Source of the DNA: Frankia sp. RB7
Lineage (GTDB): Bacteria > Pseudomonadota > Alphaproteobacteria > Rhizobiales > Xanthobacteraceae
Direction: 5' to 3'
Assembly: GCA_030403585.1 (NCBI GenBank)
Contig: JAUEPE010000018.1
Location: forward strand, 62,001-126,000
Length of the DNA stretch: 64,000 nt
Shown here: one piece after another, positions 50,703-59,631 of the stretch
Numbering within the stretch: position 1 is the stretch's first letter
Layout of the letters: the number at the start of each line of letters is the position of its first letter
Position numbers and translations under genes: made by a program
The notes under the pieces: model-generated
The model's database searches: none
Seen by the model: only the letters and a program-made list of their open reading frames with translations
Told to the model about the DNA's origin: nothing

Positions 50703-51344
50703 TCAGCCGTGCCAATGCGAACCGCGGATGACGCTGCAAAAGTTGCCGCGATGGAAATGCGGCTCGTTGTCGGCGATGACGTCGGCCTTGACGTTGCCGA
50801 ACGTGGTATCCGGCCTTTGCTTGATACCGTCGTAGAACGCCTGGATGATGTCTTCCTTGAAGTGCGGCGTTCGCGGAAATGCCTTCACGACGGCCTCGCG
50901 CTCCGCGTCGGAATAGTCCTTGTAGGTCAATCCGAGAACGTCCATCTCGACACCCGCAGTCACCAACGCGACGACGGGATGCATGTGCTGCGGCACGCTC
51001 GGCGTGGTGTGCAGCGCGATTGCGGTCCAGACCGTGTAGGCATCGGCTTCGGAGATGCCGTGACTGCGCAGGAAATCGCGCGCGGCATGCGCGCCGTCGA
51101 CTTCGAACCGTTCGTTCTTGCTGCCATGGCCGGGCATCAGGCCAATGTCGTGAAACATCGCGCCGGCATAGAGCAGCTCACGATCGAATGTCAGCCCGCG
51201 GTGGACACCGGCCAGCGCGCCGAAATGATAGACGCGACTGGAATGGTTGAAGAGCAGATCGGTCTCGGTATCGCGGATGTAGTCGGTGATGGCGCGCGCC
51301 AGCTTGCTATCGGGAATGGCGGCTGCTTCAGTGATCTCTTGCAT
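50703..51344 (-). CDS. HD-domain metal-dependent phosphohydrolase
   Basis: 213 residues from MQEITEAAAIPDSKLAR, behind CAGGAGACAGTC. The HD motif is complete: LLFNHSSRVYHFGAL with the first His, AGAMFHDIGLMPGH with the HD pair, and a later HAARDFLRSHG. It resembles cyanamide-hydratase-like and other small HD hydrolases. The substrate is unknown. It is divergent from a GlxA-type regulator, which probably controls it. Confidence 0.9.
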   Translation of the reverse strand: MQEITEAAAIPDSKLARAITDYIRDTETDLLFNHSSRVYHFGALAGVHRGLTFDRELLYAGAMFHDIGLMPGHGSKNERFEVDGAHAARDFLRSHGISEADAYTVWTAIALHTTPSVPQHMHPVVALVTAGVEMDVLGLTYKDYSDAEREAVVKAFPRTPHFKEDIIQAFYDGIKQRPDTTFGNVKADVIADNEPHFHRGNFCSVIRGSHWHG

Positions 51345-51449
51345 GACTGTCTCCTGAAAATCTCTGGTCGCCGCCAAGCTAAGCCCGGGCTATCTTGTCT
51401 TCAACTGACGTAAGGCGTCTATAACGGACAAATCCGGATCGAAGCGGAC

Positions 51450-52433
51450 ATGGGCACGAAACCAAAACCGAAGACCGTTGTGATCATTGCACTCCCCTGC
51501 GTGCAGCTTCTCGACGTGGCAGGACCTCTCGACGTTTTCGCCGAGGCGAACGTACAGGCCGGCCACGAGGCCTATGCACTGATGGTGGCTGGGGCAGACC
51601 CGGGCCCGATCCGCAGCTCATCAGGCGTGCGGCTGATGCCCGATCGCGTCATCGATCGCGGCTTCCAGGAGAACATCGACACATTGTTGATCGCCGGATG
51701 TCCGAACGCCGCCGACGTGCCGGCCGACGGCGTCGTGATCGATTGGCTCCGCCGACGTGCCTCCCGGACCCGGCGCTTCGGGTCGGTGTGCTCAGGCGCC
51801 TTCTTCCTGGCAGCGGCCGGTCTCCTCGACGGCAAACGCGTCACGACGCATTGGGCGGTAGCAGACCGGCTTGCCGAAAAATTTCGGTCGGTCCACGTGG
51901 ACAAGGACGCGATCTACGTCACCGACGGCAAGCTCCGCACGGCCGCCGGCGTAACCGCGGGCCTCGATCTCGCGCTTGCTCTCGTCGAGGAAGATCTCGG
52001 ACACGAGATCGCGATGAAAGTAGCGAGCCAGCTCGTCATGTTCTTCAAGCGTCCGGGCGGGCAAATGCAGTTCACCCGCAAGGGAGAGACTGTCCCCGCC
52101 GGCCGCGGCGCGCTGCAGGAGCTACAGCGCTGGGTCGCCGCGAATCCTGGACTGGACCACAGCGTCGCACGCCTCGCGGCACGGATCGACATCAGTCCAC
52201 GTCACTTTGCGCGGCTGTTTCGCGCCGAAGTCGGAATGACGCCCGCGACGTGGGTCGAGGAAGCCCGCGTCAATGCCGCCCGGCGCCTGCTGGAGCTCGG
52301 AAACGAAGCCCCCAAGCAAGTGGCCACGCGTTGCGGCTTTGCCGACGCGGACACGCTGCGCCGCGCTTTCGCCCGTCACGTCGGCGTCACGCCTGCCGAA
52401 TATCGCAAGCGCTTTGCGCGGATGGTGGCTTGA
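51450..52433 (+). CDS. GlxA-type transcriptional regulator (DJ-1/PfpI plus AraC)
   Basis: 327 residues. The first 200 form a DJ-1/PfpI class-I glutamine-amidotransferase-like sensing domain (VVIIALPCVQLLDVAGPLDVFAEAN, RFGSVCSGAFFLAAAGLLDGKRVTTHWAVADRL). The last 100 are an AraC helix-turn-helix (LAARIDISPRHFARLFRAEVGMTPATWVEEARVNAARRLLELG, FADADTLRRAFARHVGVTPAEYRKRFA). It is divergent from the HD-domain gene, and their 105-base gap holds both promoters. Confidence 0.94.
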   Translation: MGTKPKPKTVVIIALPCVQLLDVAGPLDVFAEANVQAGHEAYALMVAGADPGPIRSSSGVRLMPDRVIDRGFQENIDTLLIAGCPNAADVPADGVVIDWLRRRASRTRRFGSVCSGAFFLAAAGLLDGKRVTTHWAVADRLAEKFRSVHVDKDAIYVTDGKLRTAAGVTAGLDLALALVEEDLGHEIAMKVASQLVMFFKRPGGQMQFTRKGETVPAGRGALQELQRWVAANPGLDHSVARLAARIDISPRHFARLFRAEVGMTPATWVEEARVNAARRLLELGNEAPKQVATRCGFADADTLRRAFARHVGVTPAEYRKRFARMVA

Positions 52434-52447
52434 AATGAAGGCGAGAA

Positions 52448-52524
<77 letters not shown>

Positions 52525-52668
52525 GCGGAACCCGCCGGTAAGGGCAGGTTGCCTGGAGCTGTACATATCAAAGCAGTGGCGGGACCGGAAGCCCTCGTCT
52601 TGGCGAATGCGAGGGTCCAATTGCCCTCTTACCCCTGACACTGCCGTCTCACACGTGTTCGTCCTGAG

Positions 52669-53040
52669 TTAGGTCGTCCCGAAACCCGACCCTGCTTTTT
52701 TGTATTCGGGTCGCGGCGGACTAAAGATGTCCAGCACGCGGGCGCCGTCGGGGCCGGCGCGCATGGTGTGCGGCACGTTGCCGGGCGTGCGCCAGAAGTC
52801 GCCCTTCTTCACGGCAATCTCCTCACCGCCCTGGACGCGGATCGCGGAGCCGTCGAGCAGCACGCCCCATTGCTCCTCGGGATGATGGTGCAGCGTGCCT
52901 TGCGCGTGCGGCGCCAGCGTCACCACCGACAGCATCACCTGCTCGCCGGAGAAGATGCGCGTGGTCACTCCCACCGCCAGTTCGCGAAACAGCCCGTCGG
53001 CAACATTGTCGAGATTGTGGAATTCGTCCTTCTGGCTCAC
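52669..53040 (-). CDS. Single-domain cupin protein
   Basis: 123 residues. The cupin motif 1 is visible (GTLHHHPEEQWGVLLDGSAIRVQGG, with three His and a Glu for metal) and motif 2 (KKGDFWRTPGNVPHTMRAGPDG, with the final His). It is a small metal-binding protein, possibly an isomerase or dioxygenase. It is the last gene of an operon with an RraA-like protein and a CoA ligase, 24 bases after RraA. Confidence 0.85.
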   Translation of the reverse strand: MSQKDEFHNLDNVADGLFRELAVGVTTRIFSGEQVMLSVVTLAPHAQGTLHHHPEEQWGVLLDGSAIRVQGGEEIAVKKGDFWRTPGNVPHTMRAGPDGARVLDIFSPPRPEYKKAGSGFGTT

Positions 53041-53064
53041 GCCGATCTCCCTGCCTGCTTTGAT

Positions 53065-53703
53065 TTACGACTTGCCGTAGGAGCCCTGATAGCGGCCCTC
53101 GCGGATCGCCTTCAGCGTTTCCTCCTCGCGCTTGATCTGGGCGCGCACCGCCTCCAGCAGCGCAGCGGCGCCCGCGGCGGGAAACGACACGACGCCATCC
53201 TCGTCGCCGACCACGATGTCGCCGGGCGAGATCACGCTGCCGCCAATCGTAACAGGAACGTTGATCTCGCCGGGACCATTCTTGTAGGGGCCGCGATGAA
53301 TCACCGTGCGGGCGAAGCAGGGGAAGTCGTCGCCGGCGAAGGCCGCGACATCGCGGATCGCGCCGTCGATCACGTAGCCTTCCGCCTTGCGCCATTGCGC
53401 GATGTTTTTCATGATCTCGCCGACCAGCGCCCGGGTCTGGTCGCCGCCACCATCGACTACGATGACATCGCCGGGGCCGACCAGCTCGAGCGCGCGGTGG
53501 ATGGCGAGATTGTCGCCGGCCCCTGTGCGCACCGTGAAGGCCGTGCCCACCAGCTTACCGCTGCGATGATAGGGTTTCAGCCCGACCGCCCCTGGCAGCC
53601 GGCTGAGATTGTCTGATATGATCGAGGTCGGCGCATTCCGAAAACCTTCGATGATATCGGCCGGCGGCTTCGGCACGCTGTTCGCGGCAATCGTAATCGT
53701 CAT
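53065..53703 (-). CDS. RraA-like/HMG-aldolase family protein
   Basis: 212 residues. ADIIEGFRNAPTSIISDNLSR leads to the core GPGDVIVVDGGGDQTRALVGEIM and GYVIDGAIRDVAAFAGDDFPCFARTVIHRGPYK, typical of RraA-fold proteins. The GxxxGD (GEIM / IDGAIRD) segments resemble metal-dependent 4-hydroxy-4-methyl-2-oxoglutarate or carboxy-hydroxy-oxoadipate aldolases more than the RNase E inhibitor. It lies between a CoA ligase and a cupin gene, so a role in organic-acid catabolism is more likely. Confidence 0.87.
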   Translation of the reverse strand: MTITIAANSVPKPPADIIEGFRNAPTSIISDNLSRLPGAVGLKPYHRSGKLVGTAFTVRTGAGDNLAIHRALELVGPGDVIVVDGGGDQTRALVGEIMKNIAQWRKAEGYVIDGAIRDVAAFAGDDFPCFARTVIHRGPYKNGPGEINVPVTIGGSVISPGDIVVGDEDGVVSFPAAGAAALLEAVRAQIKREEETLKAIREGRYQGSYGKS

Positions 53704-53725
53704 AGATTCAGTCCTCTGTTATTTC

Positions 53726-55243
53726 TTACTCGGCGTGCGCCCGCGCCTTCGCGGGAATGATCCGGAAGGCGCGCCCTTCCTTCATCCACGCCGCGCGCTC
53801 GTCGCGCAGCAACGTGCGGCGAACCTTTCCGGAATCGTCGCGCGGCGGCGTGCTGACGATCTCGAAACTCTCGGGATGCTTGTAGCGGCTGAGCCTGTCT
53901 TTCAGGAAGTCCGCCATGCCGTCCGCGATCGCCTGACCGTCCGCGTTCGTCTCCGGCTCGATGATGGCGTGCACCCGCTGGCCCAATTCCGGATCGGGCA
54001 AGCCCACCACCACGCAGGAGCGCACGCCGGGACATTCGGAGACGGCAGCCTCGACCTCGGCGGGATAGATGTTGGCGCCACCGCGCAGCACCATGTCGGC
54101 GAGGCGGTCGCCGAGATAGAGATAGCCTTCGGCGTCCAGCCTGCCGATATCGCCGAGCGACTCCCAGCCGTCGGCGCGACGCTTCGGCTCGGCGCCGAGA
54201 TAGTGATAGGTGGCGTCCTTGCCGGCATTGTTGAGGAAGTAGATCTCGCCGGTCTCGCCCGGCGCGACGTCGTTGCCGTCCTCACCGATGATGCGGAGCC
54301 TCGCCGTCTCACCGATCTTGCCGACCGAGCCCTTGTGCGTCAGCCATTCCGTGCCGGAGATGATGCAGGCGCCCTGTCGCTCGGTGCCACCATAGAGCTC
54401 CCAGACCCGCTCCGGCCCGAGCCAGGCGATCCAGTTCTCCTTGAGCCATGGCGGCATCGGAGCGGCCATGTGGAAGACGGTCTGCAGGCTCGACACGTCG
54501 TAAGCGTTGCGCACGTTCTCCGGCAGCGCCCAGATCCGATGCATCATGGTCGGAACGAAATTGACCCATTGCACGCGCTCGCGCTCGATCTGGCGCAGCG
54601 TCTCCTCGGCGTCGAACTTGACGAGGCCGGTGAGCTTGCCGCCGCCGAACAGCGCATAGTGCGACACGATGAACGGCGCATTGTGGTAGAGCGGGCCCGG
54701 ATTCAGCAGCGAGGCGCCGAAGGGCATGTTGAGCGGCGGCGCTGCGACCGTGTCGACGACCGCGGGATTGTGGTCGAGGATCACCTTTGGACGGCCGGTC
54801 GAGCCGCCGCTGGTCATCGCCTTCCAGTAGCGCGCCACCGGCGGGTCGATCTGCTCGTCGGAAAAACCTTCCGGCACGAAATGCGCCGGCAGCCGGTTCG
54901 GCGCATTCCAGTCGGCCTCGCCGCCGACCACCAGCGCCGGCTTGAGGATCTCCAGCACGGCTGCGGCTTCACCGCGCGGCAGCCGCCATGACAGCGAGGT
55001 CGGGGTCGCACCGCATTTCCACACCGCAAAGCTGGTCTCGAAGAACGCATTGCCGTTGGGCAATCCGATCGCGACGAAATCGCCGGGCTTGACGCCCTTC
55101 GCCGCAAATGCCCGCGCGCGCCGGTTGGCGCCGCGCTCGAGCTGGTCCCAGGTCAGTCGATCCTGCCCATGCTGGACGGCGATGGTGCCTTCGGGTTTGC
55201 GTTGAGCGTACCAGCGCGGCACATCGGACAGGGGCAGCAGCAT
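53726..55243 (-). CDS. AMP-dependent acyl/aryl-CoA ligase
   Basis: 505 residues. The AMP-binding signature TSGGSTGRPKVILDH, the ELYGGTERQG acyl-adenylate site and the DDSGKVRRTLLRDERA end with the catalytic Lys are present. It belongs to the group related to bile-acid-CoA and fatty-acyl-CoA ligases. It activates a carboxylic acid with CoA. Two genes follow closely (RraA-like 22 bases on, then cupin) in the same direction, suggesting a small operon. Confidence 0.9.
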   Translation of the reverse strand: MLLPLSDVPRWYAQRKPEGTIAVQHGQDRLTWDQLERGANRRARAFAAKGVKPGDFVAIGLPNGNAFFETSFAVWKCGATPTSLSWRLPRGEAAAVLEILKPALVVGGEADWNAPNRLPAHFVPEGFSDEQIDPPVARYWKAMTSGGSTGRPKVILDHNPAVVDTVAAPPLNMPFGASLLNPGPLYHNAPFIVSHYALFGGGKLTGLVKFDAEETLRQIERERVQWVNFVPTMMHRIWALPENVRNAYDVSSLQTVFHMAAPMPPWLKENWIAWLGPERVWELYGGTERQGACIISGTEWLTHKGSVGKIGETARLRIIGEDGNDVAPGETGEIYFLNNAGKDATYHYLGAEPKRRADGWESLGDIGRLDAEGYLYLGDRLADMVLRGGANIYPAEVEAAVSECPGVRSCVVVGLPDPELGQRVHAIIEPETNADGQAIADGMADFLKDRLSRYKHPESFEIVSTPPRDDSGKVRRTLLRDERAAWMKEGRAFRIIPAKARAHAE

Positions 55244-55353
55244 CAGGCGTTTCCACTCGTCTTCTTGGCGTCGCCTCAGGATGAGGCGCCCGCGGGACGA
55301 AGTGTAACAGCCGGAGCTGGAGCTTCAAGGCACAAGCCTTCAAGGCGCTCGCA

Positions 55354-56379
55354 TCATCGCTCCGCACCGCAGCCCGGACTATCGAACAGTGCCGCGAGGC
55401 CGCATCTCGAGGTCAGCATCTTGTCGCCGTCATGGCCGACACCGGCGACGTCCCACACCCGGTGATTGGGCGTGCCATGATCGCGCTTCGCCATCGCGTC
55501 GACATAAGCGTGGCCGCGGGCGTAGCGGTAGGGTCCCTGCGCCTTGGCCATGCAGCTCTTGTCCAGCGCGGGATGCTGGGGATTGGTGTCGAGCGTGCCG
55601 AGCAGATAGATCACGTCGCGCTCGACATAACGCTGCTCGAGCGCCGCCGGAGTCGCATCTGAAAGATAAGGGGGCCGCTCGTCCATGCCATATTTCCAAT
55701 TGTTGTAGCCGGGGCAGGACGCGGCAATCGACGGTACCGGGCGCTCGCTGCTGAAATAGGCATAGGACGAGGGGTTGGCGACGACGTAGCGGATTTCAAT
55801 GTGCTGGCGCGACAGCATCGCCTCGCCTTTGCCGGCGATGGCATAGCGTTGCGCGACCTGGCCGCCGCCGGAATGACCGGCGACCACGACCTGCTTCAGG
55901 TTCGGGAAGATGCGCCGGTCGGAGAGCTTTGCCAGGATCGCGTCGAGCGCCTCGAAGGAGGAGACCGGGTTCGGCGCGAGCGCGGCATCGCCGCCCTCCC
56001 ATCCTTCCAATGACCAGCGCAGCGTGTCCGCGGGTAGCTTGTACGCCTCGATATCGATCTCCGCCAGGAACTGCGGCACGATCATCAGCGCGCTTTTGCC
56101 ATCATCTCCTGCCGCAACCTGTGCGGTATGCGCCGATATATAATATTCGTCGGCATTGCGCAGGCGTCCGTGCAGCACGATGATGGCGCGCGAGATCGCC
56201 GGCAACGGTATCGACCAGTCGCTGGAGAGATAGAGCGGTAACATCCCCTGGCCGCCGACCGACAGCCGCGCATCGGCAACGACCTTCACCGGCTTGCGGT
56301 TCGGTGCATCCTCGTCCGCGGCGAGCGCGCGGCCGCAAACCAGCGCCAATGCGATTGCGGCGAAACAAGTCGCTCTCAT
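55354..56379 (-). CDS. Exported alpha/beta hydrolase
   Basis: 341 residues from MRATCFAAIALALVCGRALAAD, a signal peptide. An ATG three codons earlier is possible. The hydrolase fold has AIIVLHGRLRNADEYYIS (oxyanion loop) and QVVVAGHSGGGQVAQRY (nucleophile Ser in GHSGGG), with late RVWDVAGVGHDGDKM containing the His. Cys residues near the end may form disulphides in the periplasm. The substrate is unknown. It lies upstream of the CoA ligase operon, 110 bases away. Confidence 0.85.
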   Translation of the reverse strand: MRATCFAAIALALVCGRALAADEDAPNRKPVKVVADARLSVGGQGMLPLYLSSDWSIPLPAISRAIIVLHGRLRNADEYYISAHTAQVAAGDDGKSALMIVPQFLAEIDIEAYKLPADTLRWSLEGWEGGDAALAPNPVSSFEALDAILAKLSDRRIFPNLKQVVVAGHSGGGQVAQRYAIAGKGEAMLSRQHIEIRYVVANPSSYAYFSSERPVPSIAASCPGYNNWKYGMDERPPYLSDATPAALEQRYVERDVIYLLGTLDTNPQHPALDKSCMAKAQGPYRYARGHAYVDAMAKRDHGTPNHRVWDVAGVGHDGDKMLTSRCGLAALFDSPGCGAER

Positions 56380-56588
56380 GACGGACATTTCCCTTCTAGC
56401 TCGAACCGATAAAACTCTAAACGCATCAGGTGCCGCGCGGCTGTTACCCCCGCGCCACGTCAAGCAAAAAATGTCAGCAACCCAGCCATGAAATTCCCGG
56501 GTTCCATGGGTGACAAGGCGGCGATAATGGAGCAAAAATCAGCTCCGACTCAGTTGAGGTTGAGTTTTGCAAGGAATGCTCTCGTAGA

Positions 56589-57197
56589 ATGTTGTCCGTG
56601 TTTGCATCGCGTCGTGCGGCGCCGCTACTCGTTGCCGCAGCAGGAGTTTTTCTGCTGACGTCGTCGCATGCCCACGCGCAATGGTGGAAGCGCGCGCCGG
56701 TCGATTTCGAGGAATGCGCCGACGCTGCCGAAAAATCCGCGACCAAGGCCGAAAAGACCTCAGCACTTGCGGACTGCAACGCAAAATTCGCCGGCCGGCG
56801 CAAGGCGGGCGGCGGCTACACCTATTACGACTTCCTGCAGGATCGCACTTTCGACATCGCGGGGCCGAACCCGACGCCGGACGAGCAGAAGAAGATCGAC
56901 CAGTCCTACACCGCCTATCTCGCCAATCAGCGCCGCAGCAATGAAGCGGCCCAGGCCACGGCACGGCAGCAGCGCGAGCAGCAGGAACAACAAGCGCAGC
57001 AGCTTCAGCAGGTCGCACTGCGAACCGAGGTCGAGCGTGTGCCCGTGCCCGTGGAACGGCCGAAGGTGCTGCGACAGAAGGGCGCGCCCTGTACCAAAGG
57101 CTCGTTCTCCTGCGAATGGCCGCGGCTGTCGGAAGGCCTGAGCGAGTTGAAGAAGCTATTCAGCCCGACGCAGAGCAAGCCGGCGAAGAAGGGCTGA
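56589..57197 (+). CDS. Exported protein with Gln-rich segment, unknown function
   Basis: 202 residues. A signal peptide (APLLVAAAGVFLLTSSHAHAQ) is followed by a mature N-terminal part with two Cys (FEECADAAEKSATKAEKTSALADCNAKFAGRRKAGGGYTYYDFLQDRTFDI). A Gln/Glu-rich probable coiled coil (about 118-142, TARQQREQQEQQAQQLQQ) and a C-terminal part with CTKGSFSCEW follow. No family is recognised. Confidence 0.7.
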   Translation: MLSVFASRRAAPLLVAAAGVFLLTSSHAHAQWWKRAPVDFEECADAAEKSATKAEKTSALADCNAKFAGRRKAGGGYTYYDFLQDRTFDIAGPNPTPDEQKKIDQSYTAYLANQRRSNEAAQATARQQREQQEQQAQQLQQVALRTEVERVPVPVERPKVLRQKGAPCTKGSFSCEWPRLSEGLSELKKLFSPTQSKPAKKG

Positions 57198-57209
57198 GCT
57201 AAGACACCA

Positions 57210-57425
57210 TTAGTTTGCGGACTTCTTCTTGCTGCGCTTCGGCTTGGTCGCTGGAGCATCCGATGGCGTCGTCACCGTCTGTGAGTTGCCCAACGCCTTG
57301 CGGCTCTCCTGCAATCGCGCGTCATAGCCGGGAGAGTTCATGACGGTCGGCGGCCTGGCGTGGGCCAACGTCGACGTGCCGCAGAGCGCGGACAGTACCA
57401 GCCCGATCATCAAACAGCGTTCCAT
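57210..57425 (-). CDS. Small exported protein
   Basis: 71 residues from MERCLMIGLVLSALCGTSTLAHA, a signal peptide, with AGGAGGAGCGGG directly upstream. The mature part is short and ends in a Lys/Ser-rich tail (KPKRSKKKSAN). It is convergent with the exported Gln-rich protein, 12 bases apart, and starts 14 bases after the ketopantoate-reductase gene. Function unknown. Confidence 0.65.
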   Translation of the reverse strand: MERCLMIGLVLSALCGTSTLAHARPPTVMNSPGYDARLQESRKALGNSQTVTTPSDAPATKPKRSKKKSAN

Positions 57426-57439
57426 CCCGCTCCTCCTGC

Positions 57440-58447
57440 TCAACCCACATCGCGGATCTGCTGCGGCGAAAGCCCCGGCGGGCCCTTGCCGGCCGTCTCC
57501 GCCTGCTTGATCAGCGTAACAATGCGGCGCATCAGCGGCGCATCGACATTGTTCTGCTCGGCCAACGCAATGACCGCGCCCTGAAGATAGTCAATCTCGG
57601 TCCTGCGGCCCTGCTTCAGATCCTGCCACATCGAGGAGCGCGCCTCGGGATCGATCTTCATCGTCCGCCCCAGGATCGCGTTGAAGATCGTGTCGGGCAA
57701 TCTCAGTATGGTCGGCATCCAGTTCGGCGGGATTGGCGTTGCCGAGGCCGGCGTGATGCCGACGGCCTTTAGCGCGGCCAGACCTTCCGCCATCTGGTCG
57801 GCGAACAGTCTTCGCCAGTCGCGGTTCGCCAATTGCGCGGCGAGCGGCATGTCGGACAGTGCGCTGAGCGCGTTGTTCAGGTTGATGATCAGCTTGCCCC
57901 ATTGCACGCCGGCGATGTCGCGGCTTGCGCGCAAATTAAGCCCCGGCACCGAGAGCGCCGACGCCGTGTTGTCAGCATCTTCGCCGACAGTGATGTCGCC
58001 GGAGGTCGAACGGTGGAAGCGCCCTTCACCCATTGCGACGACGTTGAACGGCACCATACCGGCGAGCACGCGCCGGCCGCCGATCCGCTCTTGCAGCACA
58101 GCGACATTGCCGACACCGTTCTGCAACGACACGATGACGGCATCCTGAGGCGCATGCTGCGCGATCTGGTCCGCGACATGGGCCGTGTCGGCGCTCTTGA
58201 CCGTGACCAGCACGATGCCGGCGCTGTGGAAGATGGCGGGATCTTCCGACAGCGCGAGCCGGCCCGCATCCAGTTTCTTCTCGGCGCCGTCGAAATCCGT
58301 CAGCCGCAGGCCGAACCGCTCGATCTCGGTCTTTACCCGCGGTCGCACCAGCAGTGCGACCCGACGGTCGGCAGCCGCCAGCTGGCCTCCGACAAAACAG
58401 CCGATGGCGCCGGCGCCGGCCACCACGATCGGTCGATCCGTATTCAC
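57440..58447 (-). CDS. 2-dehydropantoate 2-reductase family protein
   Basis: 335 residues from a GTG at 58447, behind GGGAGCGGGCCGA. The NADP-binding motif is IVVAGAGAIGCFVGGQLAAADRRVALLVR. VSLQNGVGNVAVLQERIGGRRVLAGMVPFNVV and WGKLIINLNNALSALSDMPL are core parts of the ApbA/PanE family, and RRTEIDYLQGAVI its C-terminal domain. It reduces a 2-oxo acid, possibly ketopantoate. This copy is closer to canonical PanE than the one at 40622-41596. Confidence 0.9.
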   Translation of the reverse strand: MNTDRPIVVAGAGAIGCFVGGQLAAADRRVALLVRPRVKTEIERFGLRLTDFDGAEKKLDAGRLALSEDPAIFHSAGIVLVTVKSADTAHVADQIAQHAPQDAVIVSLQNGVGNVAVLQERIGGRRVLAGMVPFNVVAMGEGRFHRSTSGDITVGEDADNTASALSVPGLNLRASRDIAGVQWGKLIINLNNALSALSDMPLAAQLANRDWRRLFADQMAEGLAALKAVGITPASATPIPPNWMPTILRLPDTIFNAILGRTMKIDPEARSSMWQDLKQGRRTEIDYLQGAVIALAEQNNVDAPLMRRIVTLIKQAETAGKGPPGLSPQQIRDVG

Positions 58448-58590
58448 TCGGCCCGCTCCCAAAATGCCCCGCTCTCGATAGCAGAGGGGAGGCCGGCTGC
58501 CCATGGTCCGGTTGCGGCGCAATCGCCTTGTAACCGTCATGAGAGCCTCATATGTTTTCGAAAGGGGCTTGTTATCGGCAGGAGAACGCC

Positions 58591-59202
58591 ATGGGTTTAC
58601 TCGACGTCCTCAACGGCATGCAGAACGGCCCACGCGGCCCGAGCGCGCCGAGTTCGCAATCCTCGTCCAGCGGCGGCATGTCGCCGATGACCATGGCGAT
58701 CCTCGGTCTGCTCGCCTGGAAGGCATTCAAGCATATGACGGCAGGCCAGCCGGGCGCCGCGCCGCAGTCGGCGCCGACACCCATCCCCCCGCCGGTGAAT
58801 GCGGGTACGGGCGGAGGCCTGGGTGGCGCGCTTGGCGGTGCTCTCAGCGGCGGTGGTGGCCTCGGTGATGTCCTCAAGGGCGGCCTCGGCGGCCTGCTCG
58901 CGGGCGGTGCGGCCGGCTCCGTGCTGAGCGGCGGGCTCGGCGATCTCCTCAACCAACTCCAGCAGGGCGGCCATGGCGAGGCCGCGAACACCTGGGTCGG
59001 CAAGGGCGAGAACAAGCCTATTGCCCCCGGCGATCTCGCCAATGCGCTCGGCGCCGACCAGATCCAGAGCCTGTCGGCCCAGAGCGGGTTGTCGCGCGAC
59101 GAACTGCTCTCGGGTTTGAGCCAGTACCTGCCGCAGGTGATCGATCATTTGACGCCGGACGGCCGGCTGCCAACCGAGAACGAGATCTCGGACAGAGTCT
59201 GA
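58591..59202 (+). CDS. YidB/DUF937-family protein
   Basis: 203 residues from MGLLDVLNGMQNGPRGPSAP, behind AGGAGAACGCC. A Gly/Ser/Pro-rich middle part (about 40-115, LGGALGGALSGGGGLGDVLKGG) is followed by a helical C-terminal YidB part (GKGENKPIAPGDLANALGADQIQSLSAQSGLSRDELLSGLSQYLPQVIDHLTPDGRLPTENEI). The family is widespread and of unknown function. It is followed by a GlsB-type gene 28 bases on, probably co-transcribed. Confidence 0.9.
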   Translation: MGLLDVLNGMQNGPRGPSAPSSQSSSSGGMSPMTMAILGLLAWKAFKHMTAGQPGAAPQSAPTPIPPPVNAGTGGGLGGALGGALSGGGGLGDVLKGGLGGLLAGGAAGSVLSGGLGDLLNQLQQGGHGEAANTWVGKGENKPIAPGDLANALGADQIQSLSAQSGLSRDELLSGLSQYLPQVIDHLTPDGRLPTENEISDRV

Positions 59203-59230
59203 TTTTAGTCAAACCGAGGGGAGCACTGAC

Positions 59231-59503
59231 ATGAGCATGGGCGGCATCTTGTGGATCATCGTCGTCGGCTTCATCGCCGGCCTCATCGCGCGCTGGCTGG
59301 CGCCGGGACCGAACAACCCGAGCGGCTTCATACTCACCACCATCCTCGGCATCGTCGGTGCATTTCTCGCGACCTTCATCGGCCAGGCCATCGGCCATTA
59401 CGGCCCGGATCAAGGCGCGGGATTCATCATGGCCACGATCGGTGCGGTGGTGGTGCTGTTCATCTGGCACCGGCTGGTGGCGAGCGGCGTGATCAAGGGG
59501 TAG
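59231..59503 (+). CDS. GlsB/YeaQ/YmgE-family stress membrane protein
   Basis: 90 residues with three hydrophobic segments (ILWIIVVGFIAGLIARWLAPG, FILTTILGIVGAFLATFIGQ, GAGFIMATIGAVVVLFIWHR). The family, also called transglycosylase-associated protein, is a small inner-membrane protein often linked to stress. It is downstream of the YidB-type gene. The ribosome site is GAGGGGAGC. Confidence 0.9.
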   Translation: MSMGGILWIIVVGFIAGLIARWLAPGPNNPSGFILTTILGIVGAFLATFIGQAIGHYGPDQGAGFIMATIGAVVVLFIWHRLVASGVIKG

Positions 59504-59541
59504 CGGCGTAGGCCGTAGAGACCCGCTGCCGCCTCATACTC

Positions 59542-59628
59542 CGTCATTGCGAGGAGCCCTTGCGACGAAGCAATCCAGAACATTGCCGTGGAGGCAGTCT
59601 GGATTGCTTCGCTTCGCTCGCAATGACG
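59542..59628. repeat. Palindromic intergenic repeat, copy 2
   Basis: About 87 bases starting CGTCATTGCGAGG and ending GCTCGCAATGACG, with inner arms GAAGCAATCCAGA and TCTGGATTGCTTC. It shares these blocks with the copy at 34455-34540. It lies between the convergent GlsB-type and dehydrogenase genes. Confidence 0.85.
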
Positions 59629-59631
59629 AGC

